A stretch of DNA of 64,000 bases, from NCBI RefSeq assembly GCF_036924745.1, contig NZ_JAZHSD010000001.1, forward strand, positions 3,286,001-3,350,000, written 5' to 3'. The notes below the pieces were generated by a model, which searched no databases, was not told the origin of the DNA, and was given only the letters and a program-made list of their open reading frames with translations. Below are positions 44,091 to 53,592 of this stretch, in pieces. Both the position numbers and the translations under genes were made by a program. Origin of the DNA: Bradyrhizobium sp. AZCC 1693. Lineage in GTDB: Bacteria; Pseudomonadota; Alphaproteobacteria; Rhizobiales; Xanthobacteraceae. Each line of letters starts with the position of its first letter. The first letter of the stretch is position 1.

Positions 44091-46034
44091 TCAGCCTGCC
44101 TGTTTTACCCGCATGTACCACTCGACCAACCGGCGGACTTGCCGCTCGGTGTAGCCGCGTTCGACCATGCGCGCGACGAAGTCGTCATGCTTCTTCTCGG
44201 TCTCGCCATCCTTCTTCGAGCCGAAGGAAATCACGGGCAGCAGATCCTCGACCTGGGAGAATATCCGCTTCTCGATCACTTCCCGAATCTTTTCGTAGCT
44301 GGTCCATGACGGGTTCTTGCCGCTGTTCTGGGCCCGCGACCGCAGCGAGAACTTGACGACCTCGTTGCGGAAATCCTTCGGGTTGGCGATGCCGGCCGGC
44401 TTCTCGATCTTGGTCAGCTCCTGATTGAGCAGTTCGCGATCGAGCAGTTGTCCGGTGTCGGGATCCTTGAAATCCTGATCCTCGATCCAGGCATCGGCAT
44501 AGTCGACATAGCGGTCGAACAGGTTCTGGCCATAGTCCGAATAGGATTCAAGATAGGCCTTCTGGATTTCATGCCCGATGAATTCGGCATAGCGCGGCGC
44601 CAGTTCGGCCTTGATGAACTCGAGGTAACGCTTTTCGACTTCGTCAGGAAGCTGCTCGCGCCGGATCGCCTGCTCCAGCGTGTACATCAGATGGACCGCG
44701 TCGGCACCGACCTCATTGGTGTCATGATTGTAGGTCGCCGCGAGAACCTTGAACGCGAAGCGCGTCGAAACGCCGTCCATGCCCTCATCGACGCCCGCGG
44801 CATCCCTGTATTCCTGAACGCTGCGCGCCTTCGGATCGGATTCCTTCAGGCTTTCACCGTCGTAGATCCGCATCTTGGCGAACACGGTCGAATTCTCGTG
44901 CTTGCGCAACCGCGACATCACCGAGAAGCGCGCCATCGTTTCCAGCGTGGCCGGAGCGCACGGCGCGGTCGCCAGTTCGGAGCCCTGGATCAGCTTTTCG
45001 TAGATCTTCTGCTCTTCGGCAACCCGCAGGACGTATGGCACCTTGATGACGCAGATGCGGTCGATGAAGGCCTCATTGTTCTTGTTGGCTTTGAAGCTTG
45101 TCCATTCGGCCTCGTTGGAGTGGGCGAGAATGACGCCGGCGAACGGGATCGCGCCGATATTCTCGGTCCCGATATAGTTGCCCTCCTGCGTCGCCGTCAG
45201 CAGCGGATGCAGCATCTTGATCGGCGCCTTGAACATTTCGACGAATTCGAGAATGCCCTGGTTGGCGCGATTGAGGCCGCCGGAATAGCTGTAAGCGTCG
45301 GGATCGTTCTGGGCGAAAGTCTCCAGCTTGCGGATGTCGACCTTGCCGACCAGTGACGAGATGTCCTGGTTGTTTTCGTCGCCGGGCTCGGTCTTTGCAA
45401 TCGCGATCTGGCGCAGCCGCGACGGCTGGATCTTGGCGACGCGGAATTGCGAGATGTCGCCACCGAAGGACTCGAGACGCTTGTAGCACCACGGGCTCAT
45501 CAGTCCGGTGAGGCGGCGGCGCGGAATGCCGTACTTTTCCTCGAGCATCGGCCCGAGCGATTCCGGATCGAACAGGCTGAGCGGGCTTTCGAACACCGGG
45601 CTGAGCTCGTCGCCGGCCTTCAGCACGTAGATCGGATGCACTTCCATCAATGACTTGAGCCGCTCGGCAAGCGATGACTTTCCGCCGCCGACAGGTCCGA
45701 GCAGATAGAGAATCTGCTTGCGCTCTTCGAGACCTTGAGCCGCATGGCGGAAGAAGCCGACGAGGCGCTCGATCGTCTCTTCCATGCCGTAGAAGCCGGC
45801 GAAGGCCGGATAGAGCCGCATCGTGCGATTCAAGAAGATACGGCCAAGGCGGGGGTCCTTGGCCGTGTCAATCATCTGAGGCTCGCCGATCGCTGCTAGC
45901 AATCGTTCGGTTGCATTGGCATATCGCATCGGATCGCTTCGACACGACTCCAGATATTCCGCCATCGACATGTCGGCCTGGCTTCTAGCTTCGAAGGACC
46001 GGGCGAAAGCATTGAACAGAGAATCGTTGTACAT
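44091..46034 (-). CDS. prkA: PrkA/YeaG serine protein kinase
   Basis: About 647 residues from the ATG at 46034 (MYNDSLFNAFARSF); an earlier start at 46055 is open but lacks family support. The AAA-type N-terminal domain has the Walker A LLGPVGGGKSSLAERLKS and the near-invariant MSPWCYKRLESFGGDISQFR, AIAKTEPGDENNQDISSLVG and GYSG/YSYSGGLNRANQGILE blocks; the C-terminal PrkA domain ends KHDDFVARMVERGYTERQVR. In Bacillus and E. coli it is a Ser/Thr kinase or protease-like stress factor. It is the first gene of the prkA-yeaH-spoVR operon. Confidence 0.95.
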   Translation of the reverse strand: MYNDSLFNAFARSFEARSQADMSMAEYLESCRSDPMRYANATERLLAAIGEPQMIDTAKDPRLGRIFLNRTMRLYPAFAGFYGMEETIERLVGFFRHAAQGLEERKQILYLLGPVGGGKSSLAERLKSLMEVHPIYVLKAGDELSPVFESPLSLFDPESLGPMLEEKYGIPRRRLTGLMSPWCYKRLESFGGDISQFRVAKIQPSRLRQIAIAKTEPGDENNQDISSLVGKVDIRKLETFAQNDPDAYSYSGGLNRANQGILEFVEMFKAPIKMLHPLLTATQEGNYIGTENIGAIPFAGVILAHSNEAEWTSFKANKNNEAFIDRICVIKVPYVLRVAEEQKIYEKLIQGSELATAPCAPATLETMARFSVMSRLRKHENSTVFAKMRIYDGESLKESDPKARSVQEYRDAAGVDEGMDGVSTRFAFKVLAATYNHDTNEVGADAVHLMYTLEQAIRREQLPDEVEKRYLEFIKAELAPRYAEFIGHEIQKAYLESYSDYGQNLFDRYVDYADAWIEDQDFKDPDTGQLLDRELLNQELTKIEKPAGIANPKDFRNEVVKFSLRSRAQNSGKNPSWTSYEKIREVIEKRIFSQVEDLLPVISFGSKKDGETEKKHDDFVARMVERGYTERQVRRLVEWYMRVKQAG

Positions 46035-46537
46035 GATCCGTCTCTCCATGGTCACCTGTAAATGCCGGACGCACCATTAGGGTTCCAATGTCGGAGCGTC
46101 ACAGCTTCCGTTCGCGAATCACCATCAGCACATAGGTTGATTGGACACGCGAGCGACTTCACAATGCAATGCAATAGTCGTGCTAACGGCCTCCTCCTCG
46201 TAAAGATACGGTCCCATTTCGCTCGCGTTGTAGCCGTGCTGCAACATTTTTTACCGGGTAAGTACTGAGCACGCTGTAAGGGATTTTTTAAGGAATCTGA
46301 GCGGTCGCGCGGCTCGAATCTGCGTCCGCCTGGCAAACCGGAAACAGCCAAACGGAGCAATTCGGGGTTCTGAACGGCTCGAACGCGCGATAACGGCCCC
46401 CTTTTGTGGCCTTCGGACGGCCGGTCAGCGGCAAATAAGGCCAAGATTAACGCGCGTTCATCGCGGACTGGGTGTTGGACGCACCCGGCGCCAACTGCAA
46501 CTAAAGTCACATGCCGCGCGTTTAATCCGACTCTGCC
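46035..46537. other. Region upstream of prkA (about 500 bp)
   Basis: No supportable gene. It should hold the prkA promoter on the reverse strand. I searched by eye for sigma-54 (GG-N10-GC) and EcfG-type (GGAAC-N16/17-CGTT) promoters and found none convincing. An AT-rich stretch lies at 46247-46300. Confidence 0.45.
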
Positions 46538-46891
46538 ATGAAATAGACCGGCATCGTCGCCGCATTTGCCTCCGTCATCGGAGCCTATGCCTGTCACGCC
46601 GAGGAAGGCGTCGACGACGCTGAAGCCACCGCCTTCGATGCCCGAAGGTTCGGCGGCCCGCTCAGCCAGAAGACCTATGCCTGCTTCGTGCGTCGTTATG
46701 ACGCCAGCCATCTGGCGCAGCATCCGAAGCAGATCATGATCCGGGAGCGCAACAAGCCCGACGACGACGCCAGCAATTATTTGGTTGCCGGCGCCGACGG
46801 CAAGATCTTCCGCGTTGATCGCTCCGATCTGCACGAATGCTCCGAGTTGGTGACGGATCGCAAGGAGCTTGCGGCACTCCGGCACAAATGA
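46538..46891 (+). pseudogene. Small exported protein with an amber stop at codon 3
   Basis: The frame from ATG 46538 reads MK, then TAG, then TGIVAAFASVIGAYACHAEE and runs open to TGA at 46889-46891. Ignoring the TAG, it encodes about 117 residues with an ideal signal peptide and a compact mature domain (YACFVRRYDASHLAQHPKQI, DDDASNYLVAGADGKIFRVD, LVTDRKELAALRHK). Any single change at the first base of TAG would restore it. The only internal start is GTG at 46688, which would remove the export signal. Either a recent null allele or a base-call error; family not recognised. Confidence 0.65.
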
Positions 46892-46897
46892 GCCATA

Positions 46898-47212
46898 CTA
46901 CATAGGTTGGTACGCCCCACTACTTTGGTCTGTGACCCACACCACTTTGGCCGGAAAGATTTTACTTTGGCCGGAAAGATTTTCATGCATCGACGCAATA
47001 TCCTCCGGGGCGCGATTTCGGCTTTCGGCGCAGCCTTTGCCGCATCCCACGCCGACATGCGGGTTGTGTCCCCCTGCAACCGCCCGCGGCATGTTTTGCG
47101 CATGAACCCTCAAATGCGCGCCGATGCCGGCCGCTCCCGCCGTGGTCGAGCTAAGCGCGATCAGGCCACACAAAAGCACGAGACGGATGGGGGGCGAAAA
47201 ACGACTGATCAT
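46898..47212 (-). CDS. Putative small exported protein
   Basis: The ATG at 47212 is preceded by an excellent ribosome site (AAGGAGG, 7 bp before). The first 29 residues (MISRFSPPIRLVLLCGLIAL, SSTTAGAAG) are a clear signal peptide. The remaining 75 residues (GAHLRVHAQNMPRAVAGGHN ...) have no recognisable domain, and the last 20 run through the tandem duplication at 46944-46983. The start is well supported; the reading frame beyond about residue 70 may be altered or degenerate. Family unknown. Confidence 0.5.
   Translation of the reverse strand: MISRFSPPIRLVLLCGLIALSSTTAGAAGIGAHLRVHAQNMPRAVAGGHNPHVGVGCGKGCAESRNRAPEDIASMHENLSGQSKIFPAKVVWVTDQSSGAYQPM
46944..46983. repeat. Perfect 20-bp tandem duplication
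   Basis: The word ACTTTGGCCGGAAAGATTTT occurs twice head to tail with no mismatch (46944-46963, 46964-46983). Its first seven bases also occur at 46922-46928. Such an exact copy suggests a recent slippage or duplication event. Confidence 0.9.
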
Positions 47213-47460
47213 GACGGCCTCCTTCACGACTTCGTGCTTGTGCCCGTTGGTGTCACAATTCCGGAAATCGGTTCGACCGATCCGCCGGGATCGAGGAAGG
47301 CAAGAGCAGCCATTTCGGGATCGAACCGGTGCCAATGGCGTTATCGTCCCGGACCGCCCCATTCCATCCGGCAGCATGCCCAACCAAATGTTGACTTTCC
47401 GGCCCTGCCCCCGAAAGCTGCCGGAAACCCAAAAAAAACCGACCGAACAGAACAGGCACC
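47213..47460. promoter_or_regulatory. Upstream region of the pentose-phosphate operon
   Basis: About 250 bp between a divergent small exported gene and tal-pgi. It must contain the promoter of the six-gene operon. No clear -35/-10 pair or HexR-type site was identified by eye. Confidence 0.4.
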
Positions 47461-50307
47461 ATGAATCCCGTCAAAGCACTCGAAAACCATGGCCAGGCGA
47501 TCTGGCTGGACTTCCTCGCCCGCGGCTTCGTCGCCAAGGGCGACCTCAAGGCGCTGATCGACACCGACGGCGTCAAGGGCGTGACGTCGAACCCTTCGAT
47601 CTTCGAAAAGGCGATCGGCAGTTCGGACGAATATGACGGCGCGATCGGTCATGCCCTGAAGGACGGCGACCGCCCCGTCGCCGACCTGTTCGAGGCGCTC
47701 GCCGTCGAGGACATCCAGAACGCCGCCGACGTGCTGCGCCGGGTTTACGACCACTTGAACGGCAGCGACGGTTTCGTCAGCCTCGAGGTCTCGCCCTATC
47801 TGGCGATGGATACCAAAGGGACCATTGCGGAAGCCGAACGGCTCTGGAACGACGTCAAGCGGCAGAACCTGATGGTGAAGGTGCCGGCCACGCCGGAAGG
47901 CTTGCCCGCGATCGAACATCTGATCGGCGAAGGCATCAGCATCAACATCACGCTGTTGTTCTCGCAGGACGTGTATCGCGAGGTGGCGGAAGCCTACATC
48001 GCCGGCCTCGAAAAATACGTCGCCAAGGGCGGCAATCCCGCGCCCGTCGCCAGCGTCGCCTCCTTCTTCGTCAGCCGCATCGATACCGCCGTCGACAAGC
48101 AGCTCGACGACAGGATCGCGAGGGCCAATGATCCCGGCGAGAAGGAGCGGCTGAGCGCGCTGAGGGGCAAGATCGCCGTCGCCAACGCCAAGCTTGCCTA
48201 TCAGGACTACAAGCGGCTGTTCTCTGGCCCCCGCTGGGAGAAGCTCGCGGCCAAGGGCGCAAAGCCGCAGCGTTTGCTGTGGGCGTCCACCGGCACCAAG
48301 AACAAGGACTACAGCGACGTGCTGTATGTCGAGGAATTGATCGGCCCCAACACCGTCAACACCGTGCCGCCGGCAACGCTCGACGCATTCCGCGACCATG
48401 GCCAAGTCAGGGACAGCCTCGAGGAGAATGTCGAGGACGCAAGGCGCGTGCTGGAAGAGCTGGAAAAGTCCGGCATCTCGCTCGACGCCATCACGGAAGA
48501 GCTGGTCAAGGACGGCGTCAAACTTTTTGCGGATGCCGTCGACAAGCTCTATGGCGCGGTCGCTCAGAAGCGCGCGGCTTCGCTCAGTGGCGGCATCGAC
48601 CGCCAGCAGCTCGCGCTCGGCGACGGCATCAGGAAGGCCGTGGCTGACAGCACCGAGGATTGGCGCGCATCGGCGACAATCCGCCGCTTGTGGCAGAAGG
48701 ACAAATCGGTCTGGACCGATGACGACGAGAACAAATGGCTGGGCTGGCTGAACAGCCCTGCGGCCGCCGACGTCGCCGATTACGAGGATTTTGCCCGCCG
48801 CGTGAAGGGACAGAATTTCAGCGATGCCGTGGTGCTCGGCATGGGCGGATCGAGCCTGGGGCCGGAAGTGCTGGCGGAAACGTTCGCCAAAAAATCCGGC
48901 TTCCCGAAGCTGCATGTGCTTGATTCCACCGATCCCGCGCAGGTGCGCGCGATGGAGGATACGGTCGATCTCGCCCGCACGCTGTTCATTGTCTCCAGCA
49001 AATCGGGCGGCACCACCGAACCGAACGTGATGAAGGATTACTTCTTCGATCGTGTCTCCAAAACCATCGGCAAGGACAAGGCCGGGCACCGCTTCATCGC
49101 CGTCACCGATCCCGGCTCGTCGCTGGAGAAGGTCGCGATCAAGCAGGGCTTTGCCCGCATCTTCCATGGCGATCCCGCAATCGGCGGACGCTATTCGGTG
49201 CTGTCGCCGTTCGGGCTGGTGCCGGCTGCGGCTGGCGGCATCGACGTTCGCAGCCTGGTCACGCACGCGCTCGCGATGGTGCGCTCCTGCGGCGCCGATG
49301 TGCCGCCGCATGAAAACCCCGGCGTGCAGCTCGGGCTGGCGATGGGGCTGGCCGGTCTCGAAGGCCGCGACAAGGTGACGATTACTTCGTCGGAGAAGGT
49401 CGCCGATTTCGGCGCCTGGGCCGAACAACTGATCGCCGAATCCACCGGCAAGGACGGCAAAGGCCTGATCCCGATCGACAGCGAGCCGCTCGGCGATCCC
49501 GCGCTTTACGGCAACGACCGCTTCTTCATTGACATCCGTACCGAAGGTGAGGACGACGCCTCGCATGATGACCGGCTCAAGGCGCTCGAAGCGGCCGGAC
49601 ATCCCGTGGCCCGCATCGTCATGAAATCGATCGACCACATCGGCCAGGAATTTTTCCGGTTTGAGATGGCGACCGCTGTGGCGGGCGCGATCCTCGGCAT
49701 CAACCCGTTCAACCAGCCCGATGTGGAAGCAGCCAAGATCAAGACCCGCGAGCTGACTGGCGCGTTCGAGAAGACCGGCGCGCTGCCTGCGGAGAAGCCG
49801 GTAGTTTCGACCGACGAGGCCGATCTCTACACCGACGCGCACAACGCCGCTGAGCTGCGCAAGGCCGGCGCCGACGGCACGCTCGGCTCCTGGATCAAGG
49901 CGCATCTTTCGCGTTCGGAGAGCGGCGACTATGTCGCCCTGCTCGCCTATATCGCGCGAGAGCCCGGCACGATCGGCTCACTGCAGAAGATGCGGCTGGC
50001 GGTGCGCGACACGCATCACGTTGCAACCTGCGCCGAATTCGGCCCGCGCTTCCTGCACTCTACCGGCCAGGCCTACAAGGGCGGCCCCGACAGCGGCGTG
50101 TTCCTGCAGATCACGGCTGACGATGCCGAGGATTTGCCGGTGCCCGGGCAGAAGGCGAGTTTCGGCACCATCAAGGCGGCGCAGGCGCGCGGCGATTTCG
50201 ACGTGCTCACCGAACGTGGGCGGCGCGCGTTGCGCATCCATCTCAAGGGCGACCTCGGATCGGGATTGTCCGCACTCGATGCCGCGATCGCGGAAGCGCT
50301 CAGTTAG
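47461..50307 (+). CDS. tal-pgi: Transaldolase / glucose-6-phosphate isomerase fusion
   Basis: A 948-residue bifunctional enzyme. Residues 1-370 are transaldolase: GVTSNPSIFEKAI, the Schiff-base Lys140 in LMVKVPATPEGLPAI, NITLLFSQDVYREVAEAY and ASVASFFVSRIDTAVD. Residues about 385-948 are phosphoglucose isomerase: VVLGMGGSSLGPEVLAETF, FIVSSKSGGTTEPNVM and FFIDIRTEGEDDASHDD. It links the non-oxidative pentose phosphate branch to glucose-6-phosphate. Such fusions occur in several alphaproteobacteria and actinobacteria. It is the first gene of a tight operon with gnd 12 bp behind. Confidence 0.95.
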   Translation: MNPVKALENHGQAIWLDFLARGFVAKGDLKALIDTDGVKGVTSNPSIFEKAIGSSDEYDGAIGHALKDGDRPVADLFEALAVEDIQNAADVLRRVYDHLNGSDGFVSLEVSPYLAMDTKGTIAEAERLWNDVKRQNLMVKVPATPEGLPAIEHLIGEGISINITLLFSQDVYREVAEAYIAGLEKYVAKGGNPAPVASVASFFVSRIDTAVDKQLDDRIARANDPGEKERLSALRGKIAVANAKLAYQDYKRLFSGPRWEKLAAKGAKPQRLLWASTGTKNKDYSDVLYVEELIGPNTVNTVPPATLDAFRDHGQVRDSLEENVEDARRVLEELEKSGISLDAITEELVKDGVKLFADAVDKLYGAVAQKRAASLSGGIDRQQLALGDGIRKAVADSTEDWRASATIRRLWQKDKSVWTDDDENKWLGWLNSPAAADVADYEDFARRVKGQNFSDAVVLGMGGSSLGPEVLAETFAKKSGFPKLHVLDSTDPAQVRAMEDTVDLARTLFIVSSKSGGTTEPNVMKDYFFDRVSKTIGKDKAGHRFIAVTDPGSSLEKVAIKQGFARIFHGDPAIGGRYSVLSPFGLVPAAAGGIDVRSLVTHALAMVRSCGADVPPHENPGVQLGLAMGLAGLEGRDKVTITSSEKVADFGAWAEQLIAESTGKDGKGLIPIDSEPLGDPALYGNDRFFIDIRTEGEDDASHDDRLKALEAAGHPVARIVMKSIDHIGQEFFRFEMATAVAGAILGINPFNQPDVEAAKIKTRELTGAFEKTGALPAEKPVVSTDEADLYTDAHNAAELRKAGADGTLGSWIKAHLSRSESGDYVALLAYIAREPGTIGSLQKMRLAVRDTHHVATCAEFGPRFLHSTGQAYKGGPDSGVFLQITADDAEDLPVPGQKASFGTIKAAQARGDFDVLTERGRRALRIHLKGDLGSGLSALDAAIAEALS

Positions 50308-50319
50308 GAAAGTCAGAAG

Positions 50320-51315
50320 ATGCAACTCGGCATGATCGGCCTCGGCCGGATGGGCGGCAACATCGTCCGCCGGCTGATGAACAACGGCCACACCGCCGTG
50401 GTGTACGACAAGGATGCGAAGGCGGTGGCTGGCCTCGCCGGCGAAGGTGCAACCGGAGCCGATACGCTGGAAGATTTCGTGGCCAAGCTCGAGAAGCCGC
50501 GCACCGCCTGGGTGATGCTGCCGGCAGGCAAGATCACCGAGGCGACCATCGAGGCATTGGCAAAGCTGATGCAGCCCGGCGACGTCGTCATCGATGGCGG
50601 CAACACGTTCTGGCAGGACGACGTCCGCCGCGGCGCGGCGCTGAGGGCGAAGGGCCTGCATTATCTCGACGTCGGCACCAGCGGCGGCGTCTGGGGTATC
50701 GAGCGCGGCTATTGCATGATGATCGGCGGCGACAAGGCGGTGGTGGACCGGCTCGATCCGATCTTCAAGACGCTGGCGCCAGGTGTCGGCGACATCCCGC
50801 GCACAGCCGGGCGCGAGGGCCGCGACCCGCGTATCGAGCAGGGCTACATCCATGCCGGCCCGTCCGGCGCCGGACACTTCGTCAAGATGATCCACAACGG
50901 CATCGAATACGGCCTGATGCAGGCCTATGCCGAAGGTTTTGACATTCTGAAGAACGCCAATATCGACGCGTTGCCGCCGGAGCATCGATTCAACCTCGAT
51001 ATTGCTGATATCGCCGAAGTGTGGCGGCGCGGCAGCGTGATCCCGTCCTGGCTGCTCGATCTCACATCCTCCGCGCTCGCGGAAAACCGGACGCTGGAGA
51101 ATTACTCCGGCTTTGTGGAGGATTCCGGCGAAGGCCGCTGGACCGTCAACGCCGCGATCGACGAAGCCGTGCCGGCGGAAGTGCTGACGGCGGCGCTCTA
51201 CGCCCGCTTCCGTTCGCGCAAGGATCACACCTTTGCGGAAAAGATCCTGTCGGCGATGCGCGCCGGTTTCGGCGGCCACAAGGAGCCGCCGAAAAAAACT
51301 GACACGAAGGCCTGA
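50320..51315 (+). CDS. gnd: 6-phosphogluconate dehydrogenase (decarboxylating), short form
   Basis: A 331-residue enzyme, the short bacterial type (about 330 residues against 470 in E. coli), which usually prefers NAD+. The Rossmann motif is [20 protein letters not shown]; the active site includes [20 protein letters not shown] and [20 protein letters not shown] (catalytic Lys and the HNG-IEYG motif). It makes ribulose-5-phosphate and is placed between tal-pgi and zwf. Confidence 0.95.
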   Translation: MQLGMIGLGRMGGNIVRRLMNNGHTAVVYDKDAKAVAGLAGEGATGADTLEDFVAKLEKPRTAWVMLPAGKITEATIEALAKLMQPGDVVIDGGNTFWQDDVRRGAALRAKGLHYLDVGTSGGVWGIERGYCMMIGGDKAVVDRLDPIFKTLAPGVGDIPRTAGREGRDPRIEQGYIHAGPSGAGHFVKMIHNGIEYGLMQAYAEGFDILKNANIDALPPEHRFNLDIADIAEVWRRGSVIPSWLLDLTSSALAENRTLENYSGFVEDSGEGRWTVNAAIDEAVPAEVLTAALYARFRSRKDHTFAEKILSAMRAGFGGHKEPPKKTDTKA

Positions 51316-51321
51316 GCGGTC

Positions 51322-52833
51322 ATGGCGGTCGGTCAGACAGCAAAGAGGAAACCCGATCCCTGCTCCTTCGTCGTTTTCGGCGTGACCGGCGATCTCGCGC
51401 ACCGGCTGGTCGTTCCCGCGCTCTATAACCTCGCCGCCAGCGATCTCCTGCCGGACAGATTCTGCCTGGTCGGCGTCGCCCGCAAGGGCATGACGAGCGA
51501 CAGGTTGCGCGACAGCCTGATGAAAGGGCTGCGCCAGTTCGCGACCCAGCAGGTGGACGAGGCGATTTCGCGGCGCCTCCTGGAATGCCTCACCTGTATC
51601 GAGGCCGATCCGAAAGATCCGGCTTCCTTCGATGCGATGAGCAAGCAACTCGGCGAACTGGAAGCCGCGCGAAGCACCGGCGGCAACCGGCTGTTCTATC
51701 TGGCGACCCCGCCCAACGCGTTCCTGCCGATCAGCCGCGAGCTCGGCCGCACCGGAATGCTGGCCGAGAACGGTGCGTGGCGGCGGCTGGTGGTGGAAAA
51801 GCCGTTCGGCACCGATCTGGCTTCCGCGAGGGCGCTGAACAGCGAATTGCTCAAGCTCGTCGATGAACACGAGGTTTACCGGATCGATCACTATCTCGGC
51901 AAGGAGACGGTGCAGAACATTCTGGTGCTGCGCTTCGCCAACGGCATGTTCGAGCCGATCTGGAACCGCAACCACATCGATCACGTGCAAATCACCGTCA
52001 ATGAACAGCTCGGCGTCGGCCACCGCGGCAGCTTCTACGACCAGACCGGCGCGCTGCGCGACATGGTGCCGAACCACCTGTTCCAGTTGCTGTCACTGGT
52101 CGCGATGGAGCCGCCGATCCGCTTCGACGCGCATTCCGTGCGCGGAGAAAAGGCGGATGTGCTCGCTGCGATCCAGCCGCAGAGCGAGGCCGAGGCGCTG
52201 CGGAATTCGGTGCGCGGCCAGTATCTGGCCGGCCGGATCGGAGACAACGAGATCGCCGACTATCGCAAGATCGAGGACGTCGCAGCCGGCAGCACCACCG
52301 AAACCTATGCGGCGCTGAAGCTGGTCATCGACAATTGGCGCTGGGCCGGCGTTCCCTTTTACCTGCGCACCGGCAAGGCGCTCGGCGTCAAGCGCACTGA
52401 AGTCGCGATCAAGTTCAAGCAGGCGCCGTTCGCGATGTTCAACTGCACGCCGGTGGAAAGCCTGGCGCAGAACTACCTCGTGATCGGCGTCGCACCGAAC
52501 GAGGGAATTGCGCTGCAGTTCAACACCAAGGTGCCCGGCCCCTCGATCCTGATCGATGGCGTCGAGATGAAGTTTCGCTACAAGGACTATTTCAAGGCGG
52601 AGCCCTCGACCGGCTACGAGACGCTGATCTATGACTGCATGATCGGCGACAACATCCTGTTCCAGCGTGCCGACAGCGTCGAGGCCGGCTGGAAGGCGGT
52701 GCAGCCGTTCATCGATGCCTGGAAGAAGGCGGGAGCCGACGGGTTGAAGACCTACAAGGCCGGCAGCGAAGGGCCCGCGGAAGCGAACGAACTGTTGAGG
52801 CGCGACGGCCGAAGCTGGCGAAAGCTCGGGTGA
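51322..52833 (+). CDS. zwf: Glucose-6-phosphate dehydrogenase
   Basis: A 503-residue enzyme that oxidises glucose-6-phosphate to the lactone with NADP+ (or NAD+). Nucleotide-binding VFGVTGDLAHRLVVPALYNL; catalytic RIDHYLGKE at 187-195 with His190 and Lys194; FEPIWNRNHIDHVQIT and FYLRTGKALGVKRTEVAIKF match the family. It starts 6 bp after gnd. Confidence 0.97.
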   Translation: MAVGQTAKRKPDPCSFVVFGVTGDLAHRLVVPALYNLAASDLLPDRFCLVGVARKGMTSDRLRDSLMKGLRQFATQQVDEAISRRLLECLTCIEADPKDPASFDAMSKQLGELEAARSTGGNRLFYLATPPNAFLPISRELGRTGMLAENGAWRRLVVEKPFGTDLASARALNSELLKLVDEHEVYRIDHYLGKETVQNILVLRFANGMFEPIWNRNHIDHVQITVNEQLGVGHRGSFYDQTGALRDMVPNHLFQLLSLVAMEPPIRFDAHSVRGEKADVLAAIQPQSEAEALRNSVRGQYLAGRIGDNEIADYRKIEDVAAGSTTETYAALKLVIDNWRWAGVPFYLRTGKALGVKRTEVAIKFKQAPFAMFNCTPVESLAQNYLVIGVAPNEGIALQFNTKVPGPSILIDGVEMKFRYKDYFKAEPSTGYETLIYDCMIGDNILFQRADSVEAGWKAVQPFIDAWKKAGADGLKTYKAGSEGPAEANELLRRDGRSWRKLG

Positions 52834-52836
52834 ATA

Positions 52837-53592
52837 ATGGCTGCGAACGACAATCGCCACGTGATCACGGTCGCCGATCCAGCGGCGATGGCGGCGACTG
52901 CCGCCGAACATGTGCTGGCCAGAACGGCCGCCAACAGCGGCCGCGTGGCGATCTGCCTGACCGGCGGATCGAGCCCGAAGCAGCTCTATCAGTTGCTTGC
53001 GACCGCCGCCTATCGAAGCCGGATCCCATGGCAGCGTGTGCACTGGTTCATCGGCGACGAGCGCTTCGTGCCGGCTGATGATCCGCTCAACAACATGGGC
53101 ATGGCGCGAACGGCTTTCCTGGACCGATGCGCGCCGGCGGCAAACATCCATCCAATTCCGACCGCGACCGCCGACCCTGCCGATCCCGACCGGGGCGCCG
53201 CGCTGTACGAGCAGGAGTTGAAGTCGTTCTATGGTGCGGATGCGCTCGATCAAGCCAGGCCGCTGTTCGATCTCGTGCTGATGGGCGTGGGTCCCGACGG
53301 CCATACCGCATCGCTGTTTCCCGGCGACCCCGCGCTCGACGAAGCGGCGCGCTGGGTTGTCGGTATACCCCGGGCGAATGTCGAGCCGTTCGTCCCGCGG
53401 GTTACCCTCACGTTGCCCACCCTCGGCTCCTGCCGCGAAATGCTGTTCGAGGTTGCAGGCGCGGAAAAGCGCGCGATCTTGACGCGCCTGTTCGCAGCCG
53501 AGAACCTGCCCGCCAACCGCGCGCGATCCGCCGGCGAGACGGTCTGGCTGGTGGACCGCGCCGCGATTCCGGAGAATTTTGGTGGGCAGTGA
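52837..53592 (+). CDS. pgl: 6-phosphogluconolactonase
   Basis: A 251-residue DevB/SOL-type lactonase that hydrolyses 6-phosphogluconolactone. Motifs: ICLTGGSSPKQLYQLLA, VHWFIGDERFVPADDPLNNM and LVLMGVGPDGHTASLFPG. The start is 3 bp after the zwf stop and the stop lies inside the gntK reading frame, so translation is coupled throughout. Confidence 0.96.
   Translation: MAANDNRHVITVADPAAMAATAAEHVLARTAANSGRVAICLTGGSSPKQLYQLLATAAYRSRIPWQRVHWFIGDERFVPADDPLNNMGMARTAFLDRCAPAANIHPIPTATADPADPDRGAALYEQELKSFYGADALDQARPLFDLVLMGVGPDGHTASLFPGDPALDEAARWVVGIPRANVEPFVPRVTLTLPTLGSCREMLFEVAGAEKRAILTRLFAAENLPANRARSAGETVWLVDRAAIPENFGGQ

Noticed and set aside
46985..47464. Plus-strand frame starting MHRRNILRGAISAFGAAFAA, a Tat-like leader
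   Set aside because: The first 24 residues look like a leader, but the rest is Arg/Asp-rich noise antisense to a gene with a much better ribosome site and signal peptide. It could be a coincidental or relic start.
47341..49905. An 854-codon open frame on the strand opposite tal-pgi
   Set aside because: It mirrors a well-identified gene; long antisense frames are expected in GC-rich coding DNA with strong third-position bias. The same applies to those opposite phaZ, pqq genes, korA, zwf/gnd and the sorbosone-dehydrogenase-like gene.
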